Origin: a virus
Virus record (IMG/VR): IMGVR_UViG_3300022935_001212
Location: 1 to 23,677 of that record
DNA: 23,677 nucleotides
Direction: 5' to 3' (one strand)
Shown: in pieces, positions 16,557 through 22,696 of the stretch
Position numbering within the stretch: position 1 is the first letter of the stretch
How the letters are laid out: each line of letters starts with the position of its first letter
Position numbers and translations under genes: made by a program
Notes under the pieces: model-generated
Databases searched by the model: none
The model's input: the letters and a program-made list of their open reading frames with translations, nothing else
What the model was told of the DNA's origin: nothing

Positions 16557-17077
16557 TATGCTAGACTAATGTCGTATACTTCCATGCCAACTTGGTCATG
16601 GTCCAATATGTTAGTAAGTTTTTCTACCCATGCTGTAACATTAGCACCGCCTTCACCTTGTGTGTCAACTTTGCCTGGACGCACAATAACTAACTGAGGC
16701 CAAGTCAAGTTGTTACGCAATACTTCTACTGCGGACTCTAGTGTACGTTTTTGATGATGATACTTCATCATGTCATAACCTTCTAAACAACTAACAGGCA
16801 TACCTGCCATCATACTACTGATGTTAATAATCTTTTTACCTGGTTTATCTCGCCAGTATTCATATACATCAAACAATAGTTCTGTTTGTGCGTAACCTTG
16901 TTGTGCGTTGTTAAAGAACCAATCTGCTTGTGACACACGTTCTGCTATACGTTCGTGATGTTGTATGTTCCATCCATTACGTTTACTGTAATCTAATACT
17001 GTGTGTCCTTTTTTAACATAATGCTCTACTATGGCTTTACCAATGCCATTGCTACCACCTGTAATTGCTATTTTCAT
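16556..17077 (-). CDS. Compact short-chain dehydrogenase/reductase
   Basis: This 173-aa protein has the SDR NAD(P)-binding motif TGGSNGIG (6-13), NNAQQG (56-61, variant of NNAG), the catalytic Ser in INISSMM (S87/S88) and YDMMK (Y101, K105), then VRPGKVDTQ (132-140). It would reduce or oxidise a carbonyl/hydroxyl with NAD(P). The usual SDR length is about 240-260 aa. Here the stretch between the Gly loop and NNA is shortened (about 45 instead of 75 residues) and the C-terminal substrate lid is missing. It sits between radical-SAM paralogues A and B with ATGA and TAATG overlaps, so it is probably in the same pathway. Confidence 0.82.
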   Translation of the reverse strand: MKIAITGGSNGIGKAIVEHYVKKGHTVLDYSKRNGWNIQHHERIAERVSQADWFFNNAQQGYAQTELLFDVYEYWRDKPGKKIINISSMMAGMPVSCLEGYDMMKYHHQKRTLESAVEVLRNNLTWPQLVIVRPGKVDTQGEGGANVTAWVEKLTNILDHDQVGMEVYDISLA

Positions 17078-18024
17078 AAGTAGTCCTTGTAGTTAATTTT
17101 TCGAATAGTGTCTTGATACAGCATCCACTCTGTAAGTTTATGACTGTTATCTTGTTCAGTGCCTACAACATTCTCAAACAAGTCTTTGTGTGGCTCTGTT
17201 AAAAAGTTTGTGTGCCTTACACTTAGTACATCTGGTGATTCTAAAAATGCCCATGACCAATTAACTTGTTTACTTTCTACAAATTGTTTAATGTTATTGA
17301 AGTCACCAATGTTTAATGCACTTATAGTAGACCATAAGTCTAAATGAAAGTTATCATTTTTAAAACGTTTGTAATAGTTAAAAGTCTTTAGCCATGTTTT
17401 CCAAGTAACGGGCCAACGCAAGTAATCGTGTACTTTGTCTATGCCGTCCAAGCTCATTGTTATTGTAACATCTATGTCACGTTTTAGTAATGGCTTAGGA
17501 TCTATTTTAAGACTACCGTTAGTGTTTATTCTCACATAACGTATATTAGGTGGCAAATACTCTAACAGTTTTTTATAGTTAGGACTCGCCGTGGGCTCAC
17601 CGCCATTTATGTCTAACTTTACAATACGCTCTTGCGGAAAGTCATAAAACTTGTCTGTGTTGTCTACTGCTATCGTTTTGTTGGCAATAGCACCAAACTT
17701 TGTACTTAAGTGTGGGTTACAATGTTGACAGGCACTATTACAAACATTGTCTAGTACCCCGCCTATAATAAGATAATCTCTGCGTATGTTATGTAGTTCT
17801 TGATGTTGCTTTTCAGCAAACTGTCTAATACTTTCTTTGCCTTCGTTTTCACTAACACGACAACGTATACATTCATCGGGCCAGTTACCTAAGTTTTGAT
17901 TCCACTCACTGGCATTCATTTCATTAAATGATTCGAAGCGAGGTGCATTAACCATATGCCCGCAACGACTAACTGTGCCGTCTGGGTTCAATCTTGCAAA
18001 ATGTCTAAATCTAACGCAATTCAT
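17074..18024 (-). CDS. Radical-SAM protein with N-terminal twitch/SPASM-like domain (paralogue A, shortest)
   Basis: This 316-aa protein starts almost at its first module Cys (C3), followed by C21 and CIRC (C52, C55). The radical-SAM motif is LDNVCNSACQHC (C95, C99, C102), with KLDINGGEP (136-144), VRINTNGS and ITMSLDG. The Cys spacing is CxxxCxxC as in the classical family. It overlaps the 2OG-oxygenase-like gene by 14 bases upstream and the dehydrogenase by 4 (ATGA) downstream, so the four proteins are likely translated from one message. Substrate unknown. Confidence 0.85.
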   Translation of the reverse strand: MNCVRFRHFARLNPDGTVSRCGHMVNAPRFESFNEMNASEWNQNLGNWPDECIRCRVSENEGKESIRQFAEKQHQELHNIRRDYLIIGGVLDNVCNSACQHCNPHLSTKFGAIANKTIAVDNTDKFYDFPQERIVKLDINGGEPTASPNYKKLLEYLPPNIRYVRINTNGSLKIDPKPLLKRDIDVTITMSLDGIDKVHDYLRWPVTWKTWLKTFNYYKRFKNDNFHLDLWSTISALNIGDFNNIKQFVESKQVNWSWAFLESPDVLSVRHTNFLTEPHKDLFENVVGTEQDNSHKLTEWMLYQDTIRKINYKDYL

Positions 18025-18529
18025 TTACTGGTTCATTAAAAAATGTTATACTTAATACAATACGTGGCCCATACTCAATCTTTACACCGTGTGGTATTTG
18101 ACTGTTAAACACGATTGGTTTTGTAAAGAACTTGTGTGTAATTATCTCTGAGTTTGCTACCCAGCCTTTTAAGTCATATACTTCTCTATCAAACTTGTCT
18201 TTTATTTTTGGTCTGTAACTAATATCCTCATCATACCAATAGTTGATGTTACCAACACAATTTTGTATAGGTATGTTAAGTTTAGCAACTACTGGTTTTG
18301 CATCTACGTGTAAGTCTAAGTGTCTAGTAAGGTATGTACAAGCAATGTCCCTAGGGTGTAGTTTAAGATCCTTAACTAGCCAATTCATAAGAGTAGGACA
18401 ACTACGTAGACAAGTAGCCTCATCTATGTCGTTCCATCCTTCTTCTAATGTGTAGTGTGCAAGATGCTCCAATATTTCTCGCTGTATATGGATTATACCG
18501 TGACACTCTAGCTCTTTAAATGCTTTCAT
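18011..18529 (-). CDS. Putative 2OG-Fe(II) oxygenase-like beta-helix protein
   Basis: This 172-aa protein has TRHLDLHVDAKPVVAKLNIP, giving an HxD (H74, D76), then FNSQIPHGV (H147) and PRIVLSITF (R156, nine residues later). The H-x-D...H...R order and strand pattern fit a small 2-oxoglutarate/Fe(II) oxygenase or a related cupin-fold enzyme. The frame extends upstream to a TTG at 18550. I prefer the ATG at 18527-18529 because its 14-base overlap with the sulfotransferase-like gene matches local spacing. Neither start has a good ribosome site. It lies upstream of radical-SAM paralogue A. The family call is moderate. Confidence 0.55.
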   Translation of the reverse strand: MKAFKELECHGIIHIQREILEHLAHYTLEEGWNDIDEATCLRSCPTLMNWLVKDLKLHPRDIACTYLTRHLDLHVDAKPVVAKLNIPIQNCVGNINYWYDEDISYRPKIKDKFDREVYDLKGWVANSEIITHKFFTKPIVFNSQIPHGVKIEYGPRIVLSITFFNEPVNELR

Positions 18530-19100
18530 GTATGTTTTTACTATGCTCAAAAACTTCTTTATAGTATTCCTTATAGTTTATACGAAGTACACGCATTAGT
18601 TCGTCAAAATGTACTTGTTCATCTATGTAGTTGTCCCATATCATCTTATCACAAGTCATGTAGAACTGTACTTTGTCAGACACAGGCACATCCATTGTAT
18701 TATAGGGTCGTTCGTGAAATACTGTTACTTCTCTAATTTTATCTATGCTTTTAAACACAAAACTTGTTTGCTCGTTCATATAACGATGCAAGTTAATTAA
18801 AGTGTAAAACTGTGGTGCATAATGTTTATTTAAAAACAAATACTTCACAGCCGTATGCATACTAATGCCAGTCTGGTGTACAAACGTACTTACACCACTT
18901 TTGAACCTTGCAATAGGTTCTCGCCAGTAAACTGTAATTGCTTGTGCTTGTTGTATTTCTTTAAGAGTTGCTAACTTGTATCCTTCTTTATCTATGCTAC
19001 TTGAGGCATTTTTAAGTATTTTAGCCACAAGTTTGCCTGACGGTAGTTTATATACCTCAGGTGTGTCGGGAAATAGTTCGTAATCGAGTTGTGTAAACAT
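18516..19100 (-). CDS. Sulfotransferase-like protein
   Basis: This 194-aa protein has KILKNASSS (28-35), which resembles the 5'-phosphosulfate loop (PKxAGTS type), and TVYWREPIARFKSGV (56-70), which resembles the 3'-phosphate segment (RxPxxRxxS, with the Arg and Ser in place). It is short and has diverged from the sulfotransferase at 3582-4301. The likely role is PAPS-dependent sulfation; loss of activity cannot be excluded. It is the first gene after the hairpin that follows gp32. A TACAAATA (one mismatch from the late box) ends one base before the ATG. Confidence 0.62.
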   Translation of the reverse strand: MFTQLDYELFPDTPEVYKLPSGKLVAKILKNASSSIDKEGYKLATLKEIQQAQAITVYWREPIARFKSGVSTFVHQTGISMHTAVKYLFLNKHYAPQFYTLINLHRYMNEQTSFVFKSIDKIREVTVFHERPYNTMDVPVSDKVQFYMTCDKMIWDNYIDEQVHFDELMRVLRINYKEYYKEVFEHSKNIHESI

Positions 19101-19115
19101 ATATTTGTAGTATTA

Positions 19116-19143
19116 AAGCAGGTACCCACCTGGGTACCCACTT
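19116..19143 (-). terminator. Strong hairpin after gp32, terminator-like
   Basis: In the leftward RNA, arms GGUACCCA and UGGGUACC flank GG, and the stem is extended outward by AAGUG with UGCUU (two G-U pairs). This gives a stem of 12-13 pairs, followed by UUAAUA. The outer extension pairs fully only in minus-strand RNA, which suits a signal for leftward transcription. It is the most GC-rich stem seen in the window. The U-run is short, so attenuation or RNA 3'-end protection is an alternative. Confidence 0.6.
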
Positions 19144-19167
19144 CTAACTACTTACTACTAGGAGGTA

Positions 19168-20160
19168 TTACTTTTGTCTATTTCTAATCATAGCCAAAAT
19201 GTCTTCTGCTCTTTGGCTTGATGGTTTGCTAGCCTCTACAGGAGCAGTTGCTTCTGCTGGCTCAGCATCTTCTACTACAGGCTCAGGTTGTGCTTCTACT
19301 GTAGTTTGTGGTGTAGGAGCAGGCTGTGCCGCAGGAGCACTTTCAGTTGCAGGTTGTGCGTTAGCAATAACTACACCTGCTGGTCTGAAGTAACTGCCCC
19401 ACTTGTCTGCATCATATGGTTGCCCATCTACTGATGCTTCAAACATCTCTTTCATAACTTTAAGAGCTGTCTCGTCTGGACGCTTGGGCAAGAAGTCTGC
19501 TAGATTGAATAAACCATATTGTTCTATAGCCGCTGTTTCTGTTGATGTAAGTGCAGACTCTCGCCTTGCCCAATTACTTGTAGAGTAGTCGCTGTAACCG
19601 CCTTTGCTAGTCTTAACTACTCTGAAGTCTAATCCTTGATTGTAATCAGTTGGTAACTCAACCATGTCTGGGTCAAGCAATGCTGACTTAATCAAGTTAA
19701 AGATTTGTGGACTAATTACAAATCTACGAATTGGATTCTCAGGAGTTGTTTCCTCCTGCATTGGGTTTTCTTTTACAAAGCCTTGGAACAAGTAACTACG
19801 CTTCTTCCAGTACTTACGACCCATATCTTCTAAACTTGGATCTTTAAACCAAGTTCGAACCTCAGCAAGAATAGGACATGACTCGCCCCACATCTCAACA
19901 CATGGAACTTGTACTGTTACTGGTTTACTATCTGCTTGTCCTTTAATACCCTGAAAAGGTAATCGGATCATAGCACGTTCTACCCAGAAAAAATCGTTGT
20001 TTGTGTCTCCATCAGGAAGGAACCTGATAGTTGCGGTTTCGCCTTCTTTAATGTTCCAGTGTGCAAAGATAGCATTGTCGCCACCCCCACTAGAATTACC
20101 GCCTTGTCTTGTTTCTTGTTGTTGCAGTCTTGCTCTGATATCGGCCAATGATGTTGCCAT
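19168..20160 (-). CDS. 32: gp32-like single-stranded DNA-binding protein
   Basis: This 330-aa protein is similar in length to T4 gp32 (301 aa). The N-terminus has a basic cooperative-binding stretch (SLADIRARLQQQETR, about 4-18), followed by the OB-fold core, with IRFLPDGD, FFWVERAMIRLP, and VPCVEMWGESCPILAEVRTWF (residues 85-105), YLFQGFVKENP, FVISPQIFNLI and DFRVVKTSKGGYSDYSTSNWARR. The C-terminal tail from about 268 is rich in Ala, Pro and Glu, and ends RAEDILAMIRNRQK. Only C87 and C95 are seen in the zinc region, fewer than T4's three Cys plus His. It coats single-stranded DNA and binds replication partners by its tail. AAGGAG lies 8 bases before the ATG. Confidence 0.92.
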   Translation of the reverse strand: MATSLADIRARLQQQETRQGGNSSGGGDNAIFAHWNIKEGETATIRFLPDGDTNNDFFWVERAMIRLPFQGIKGQADSKPVTVQVPCVEMWGESCPILAEVRTWFKDPSLEDMGRKYWKKRSYLFQGFVKENPMQEETTPENPIRRFVISPQIFNLIKSALLDPDMVELPTDYNQGLDFRVVKTSKGGYSDYSTSNWARRESALTSTETAAIEQYGLFNLADFLPKRPDETALKVMKEMFEASVDGQPYDADKWGSYFRPAGVVIANAQPATESAPAAQPAPTPQTTVEAQPEPVVEDAEPAEATAPVEASKPSSQRAEDILAMIRNRQK

Positions 20161-20185
20161 AATGTTTTCTCCTTAATAAGTTTGC

Positions 20186-20228
20186 CATAATGTATGCCTA
20201 AATACATACACCACATTATGTAGTGTAT
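20186..20228 (-). promoter_or_regulatory. Structured gp32 leader with two competing folds
   Basis: In the leader RNA, 20206-20228 can form a near-perfect hairpin of 11 pairs around one central base (one G-U). Its 3' half can instead pair downstream: 20216-20220 with 20186-20190 (CAUAA:UUAUG) and 20205-20210 with 20191-20196 (UGUAUG:CAUACA), with a 5-base bulge. The two folds exclude each other and end 11 bases upstream of the AAGGAG. T4 gp32 controls its own translation through a leader pseudoknot; an equivalent role is an inference. Confidence 0.45.
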
Positions 20229-20250
20229 ACAATTTTATTTATCTAGTCAA
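20222..20250 (-). promoter_or_regulatory. Possible host-type (early) promoter of gp32
   Basis: TTGACT (20245-20250) and TACACT (20222-20227) lie 17 bases apart on the minus strand, similar to sigma-70 boxes. The start would be near 20215, about 55 bases before the ATG, which would remove the 5' arm of the first leader hairpin. It overlaps the late box at 20236-20243. The weak -10 keeps confidence low. Confidence 0.35.
20236..20243 (-). promoter_or_regulatory. Late-promoter box GATAAATA of gp32
   Basis: GATAAATA on the minus strand fits (N)ATAAATA. A start near 20230 gives a leader of about 70 bases that begins right at the first hairpin and has a good AAGGAG site. gp32 is therefore likely transcribed from its own late promoter. 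Confidence 0.55.
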
Positions 20251-20268
20251 TGCTAAACGGTAAAACTT

Positions 20269-22683
20269 TTACCTAATACCGCTTAGTCTTTGTAAATCTT
20301 CTGCTGTTGTTTCGCCGTGCTTCTTTTTCTTTGTAGTAACACTATCGATAAAGTCTTCGCTTGCATCACCACCTAGTGCTTCCATTTGCATGTCACCAAA
20401 GTTTAGTATCTTGAGCAGTCCCGGATTTACTTTTTCCAAATGTTTGTAAACTGCTGGTCTACCACATGCATCAGGACCTTTCTCATCTGCAATTTTTTGC
20501 AATTCTAAGTTAAGACCTTCATCGTCGATTAAACCCTGTAGTGCTATAATAGCATTAGCACCGTCTTGTCCTACTGGGAAGTGCTGTCCTACAAGTTTTT
20601 GTAGCTCTACATGTGCTTCTTCCGAGTCTTCGTTGATATCTTCGTCTTTCTTAAATGGTGATGTAACAACGTCTTTAACTTTGTCTATTCCACCTTTAAT
20701 AGCCTTGCCAACTTTTACCATGCCACGACTTAATTTTCCTGCAGGAGTCTGATCCCACATTTCTTTTTCTTTGTCATGATCATGCTCTGCGGCTTCCATT
20801 TTGTTACCAGCCTTTAGTTCTTCCTGCCAGTTATCTGCTAGGTTACCAGCAACTGCTCTGCGTACTGCTGGTGAGAAAATCTTAAAGCCATCATTATTAG
20901 AATGTTCTTTACCATACATCTTAGCACCAGTGTCTGCTAGGTACTTAAACAATGTCTTTGCTTTGTCATGGTCATATATGCCTTTATCCCACTTCTTGGT
21001 GAGGTTACGCATAATAGGTTCGTACTGCATACGATATAGATCGCCGTTGTTTTCAATGTAAAGTTCAAGTTCACGTATTGAGTCCTCGTCTACTTCATCA
21101 TCTTCAACTAAACTGTCTGCCCAGTTGGCATATTCATCTGACTCGTCTACTTCGAATGGACTTAATCCATACTTGTCTAAAATTTCGTGTGCTTTCTCAC
21201 GTGGGCTTGTATCCATGCCACGTAAATATTCTTCCCATTCCATAGGATCACCTGATCTAACTAGGTCTGCTAGTGTTAGGAAGTCTCCCTTGTCTATGCC
21301 TGCTTGGTCGGCATAGTCTAATAGTTCATCTGCAACGTCTTGATATTTTTCAGCATCTTCACTTACTGGTTGGCTTTCCTTGATCGACTTGACACCTTTA
21401 ATATACTGCTTGGCAAGTTGTACAGCCATACCGTATTCTTCTTTTAAAGATTCATCAACATGCTCTGAAAGTGTGTCAATTCGAGATGCCCATTTAGTTG
21501 CAAACTCTTTGATTACTCCGTCTGCTTGTTCTGATACTTGTTCTAGTACTGTTCTTAACAATGCTTTTGTGTCAACAAAACTTAATGATTCAAAGTAAGC
21601 CTTGTTGCCATGTGTTCTACCAAATTCTACAGACTCATCTGTGCGTACAAATTCATGTACTTGTTGTAACTGCTCTGACATATTTTTACTCCATGCTTTG
21701 TGCGCACTATAAACGTGTGGTAATGCAGACTCTAACTTTTCTGGGAAGCTCTTTTGTACAAATTTTTCTTTAAGTGTGTCTGCATCAAAATCATCTAACT
21801 GCTTTACTTCAGGCTCAAATGCCTCTACATACTTTGCGTAGCCTTTTGGTCCCTGTAGACTATTGAGCGTGGCTCTCACACCTTGGTAGCGTTCAACTGC
21901 GGCTTCCACCATTTCTTTGGTCTCGCTGTTTTCCCATGGTTTGTTTTTCATTAGTCTAACAAATTGACCTAAGTCTCCCATCTCCTCAACTAGTTCTGAT
22001 ATGTGAGTTGCTAAGTCATCGCCAACACCGCCACCGTTCATTAAGTGTCTAGCCATAGCTCTTGCACCTACTAGTTTAGTAAATGGTAATTTGAATCTTT
22101 CACCTGTTTGTGTCTCTAAAAAGATTGCGCTAATGTTTCTTGCTCTTGCACCATGCTTTTCTTCATCAATGCTTTTAGCATGTCTCACAATAATCTTAAC
22201 AGGATTTTGTCCTTCTCGTGCTACCATCTTTTGGTAACTGCTTTTCTTACTACCGTATAACTTGCTTTCAGTAGCAATTTGATTAAGTTCTGTTTTGTCG
22301 TAAACGTCTACGTTGGTGGCCATATCTTTAATCTCTTTTTTCGTTAATGCATATCTTGTAATATCTCTTGTATCGAACCTCAGCATATTTCTGCGTGAAA
22401 AACTACGTAGTGCCTTTAAAAACTTGTACCATGTTGGACGGTCTTCTTCATCCATCTTTTTACTGATACGTCTATTAAAGAAAATCTTAAGGCTTTCACC
22501 ATCATTGATACTGATAGTGACATTACCGTAGTTTTTATTGCCAATTCTATAATCAAAGTTAAAGAAACGCCCTTGTTCTACTTCACTAGTAGGCTTTGCT
22601 GACTCGTCAGATATAGCAATATCGCCAAATCTGTTCTTCAACTTGTCGTATAATCCTTGTGCTATGGGTTCAATTTCACTCAT
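20269..22683 (-). CDS. Large phage protein of unknown function (~804 aa), next to terminase
   Basis: This 804-aa hydrophilic protein has no signal peptide or membrane span. The frame can begin at a TTG (22696-22698), but the ATG at 22681-22683 follows a GATAAATA box by 5 bases and is preferred. A middle-to-C-terminal block reading LTKKWDKGIYDHDKAKTLFKY, then LADTGAKMYGKEH and FSPAVRRAVAGNLADNWQEE, looks conserved in marine phage proteins, though I cannot name a family. The last 130 residues hold a Lys-rich linker (GGIDKVKDVVTSPFKK) and an acidic segment. Size, late-type promoter and proximity to the terminase suggest a virion or packaging-associated role (inference). A short palindrome (20259-20273) covers its stop codon. 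Confidence 0.72.
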   Translation of the reverse strand: MSEIEPIAQGLYDKLKNRFGDIAISDESAKPTSEVEQGRFFNFDYRIGNKNYGNVTISINDGESLKIFFNRRISKKMDEEDRPTWYKFLKALRSFSRRNMLRFDTRDITRYALTKKEIKDMATNVDVYDKTELNQIATESKLYGSKKSSYQKMVAREGQNPVKIIVRHAKSIDEEKHGARARNISAIFLETQTGERFKLPFTKLVGARAMARHLMNGGGVGDDLATHISELVEEMGDLGQFVRLMKNKPWENSETKEMVEAAVERYQGVRATLNSLQGPKGYAKYVEAFEPEVKQLDDFDADTLKEKFVQKSFPEKLESALPHVYSAHKAWSKNMSEQLQQVHEFVRTDESVEFGRTHGNKAYFESLSFVDTKALLRTVLEQVSEQADGVIKEFATKWASRIDTLSEHVDESLKEEYGMAVQLAKQYIKGVKSIKESQPVSEDAEKYQDVADELLDYADQAGIDKGDFLTLADLVRSGDPMEWEEYLRGMDTSPREKAHEILDKYGLSPFEVDESDEYANWADSLVEDDEVDEDSIRELELYIENNGDLYRMQYEPIMRNLTKKWDKGIYDHDKAKTLFKYLADTGAKMYGKEHSNNDGFKIFSPAVRRAVAGNLADNWQEELKAGNKMEAAEHDHDKEKEMWDQTPAGKLSRGMVKVGKAIKGGIDKVKDVVTSPFKKDEDINEDSEEAHVELQKLVGQHFPVGQDGANAIIALQGLIDDEGLNLELQKIADEKGPDACGRPAVYKHLEKVNPGLLKILNFGDMQMEALGGDASEDFIDSVTTKKKKHGETTAEDLQRLSGIR

Positions 22684-22688
22684 ATATC

Positions 22689-22696
22689 TATTTATC
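22689..22696 (-). promoter_or_regulatory. Late-promoter box GATAAATA for the ~804-aa gene
   Basis: The box lies over the last bases of the terminase gene, 5 bases before the ATG at 22683. The predicted start falls on the ATG, so the transcript would be leaderless. No Shine-Dalgarno is present. Confidence 0.5.

Noticed and set aside
19980-20216. A 78-aa frame overlapping the 5' end of gp32 and its leader
   Set aside because: It reads across the gp32 start in another frame, contains no motif, and the leader bases are better explained by RNA structure and the AAGGAG site of gp32.
20259-20273. Palindrome GGTAAAA-G-TTTTACC over the stop of the ~804-aa gene as a terminator
   Set aside because: The stem is AT-rich with an impossible one-base loop (fewer pairs in practice) and no U-run follows, so termination is not supported.
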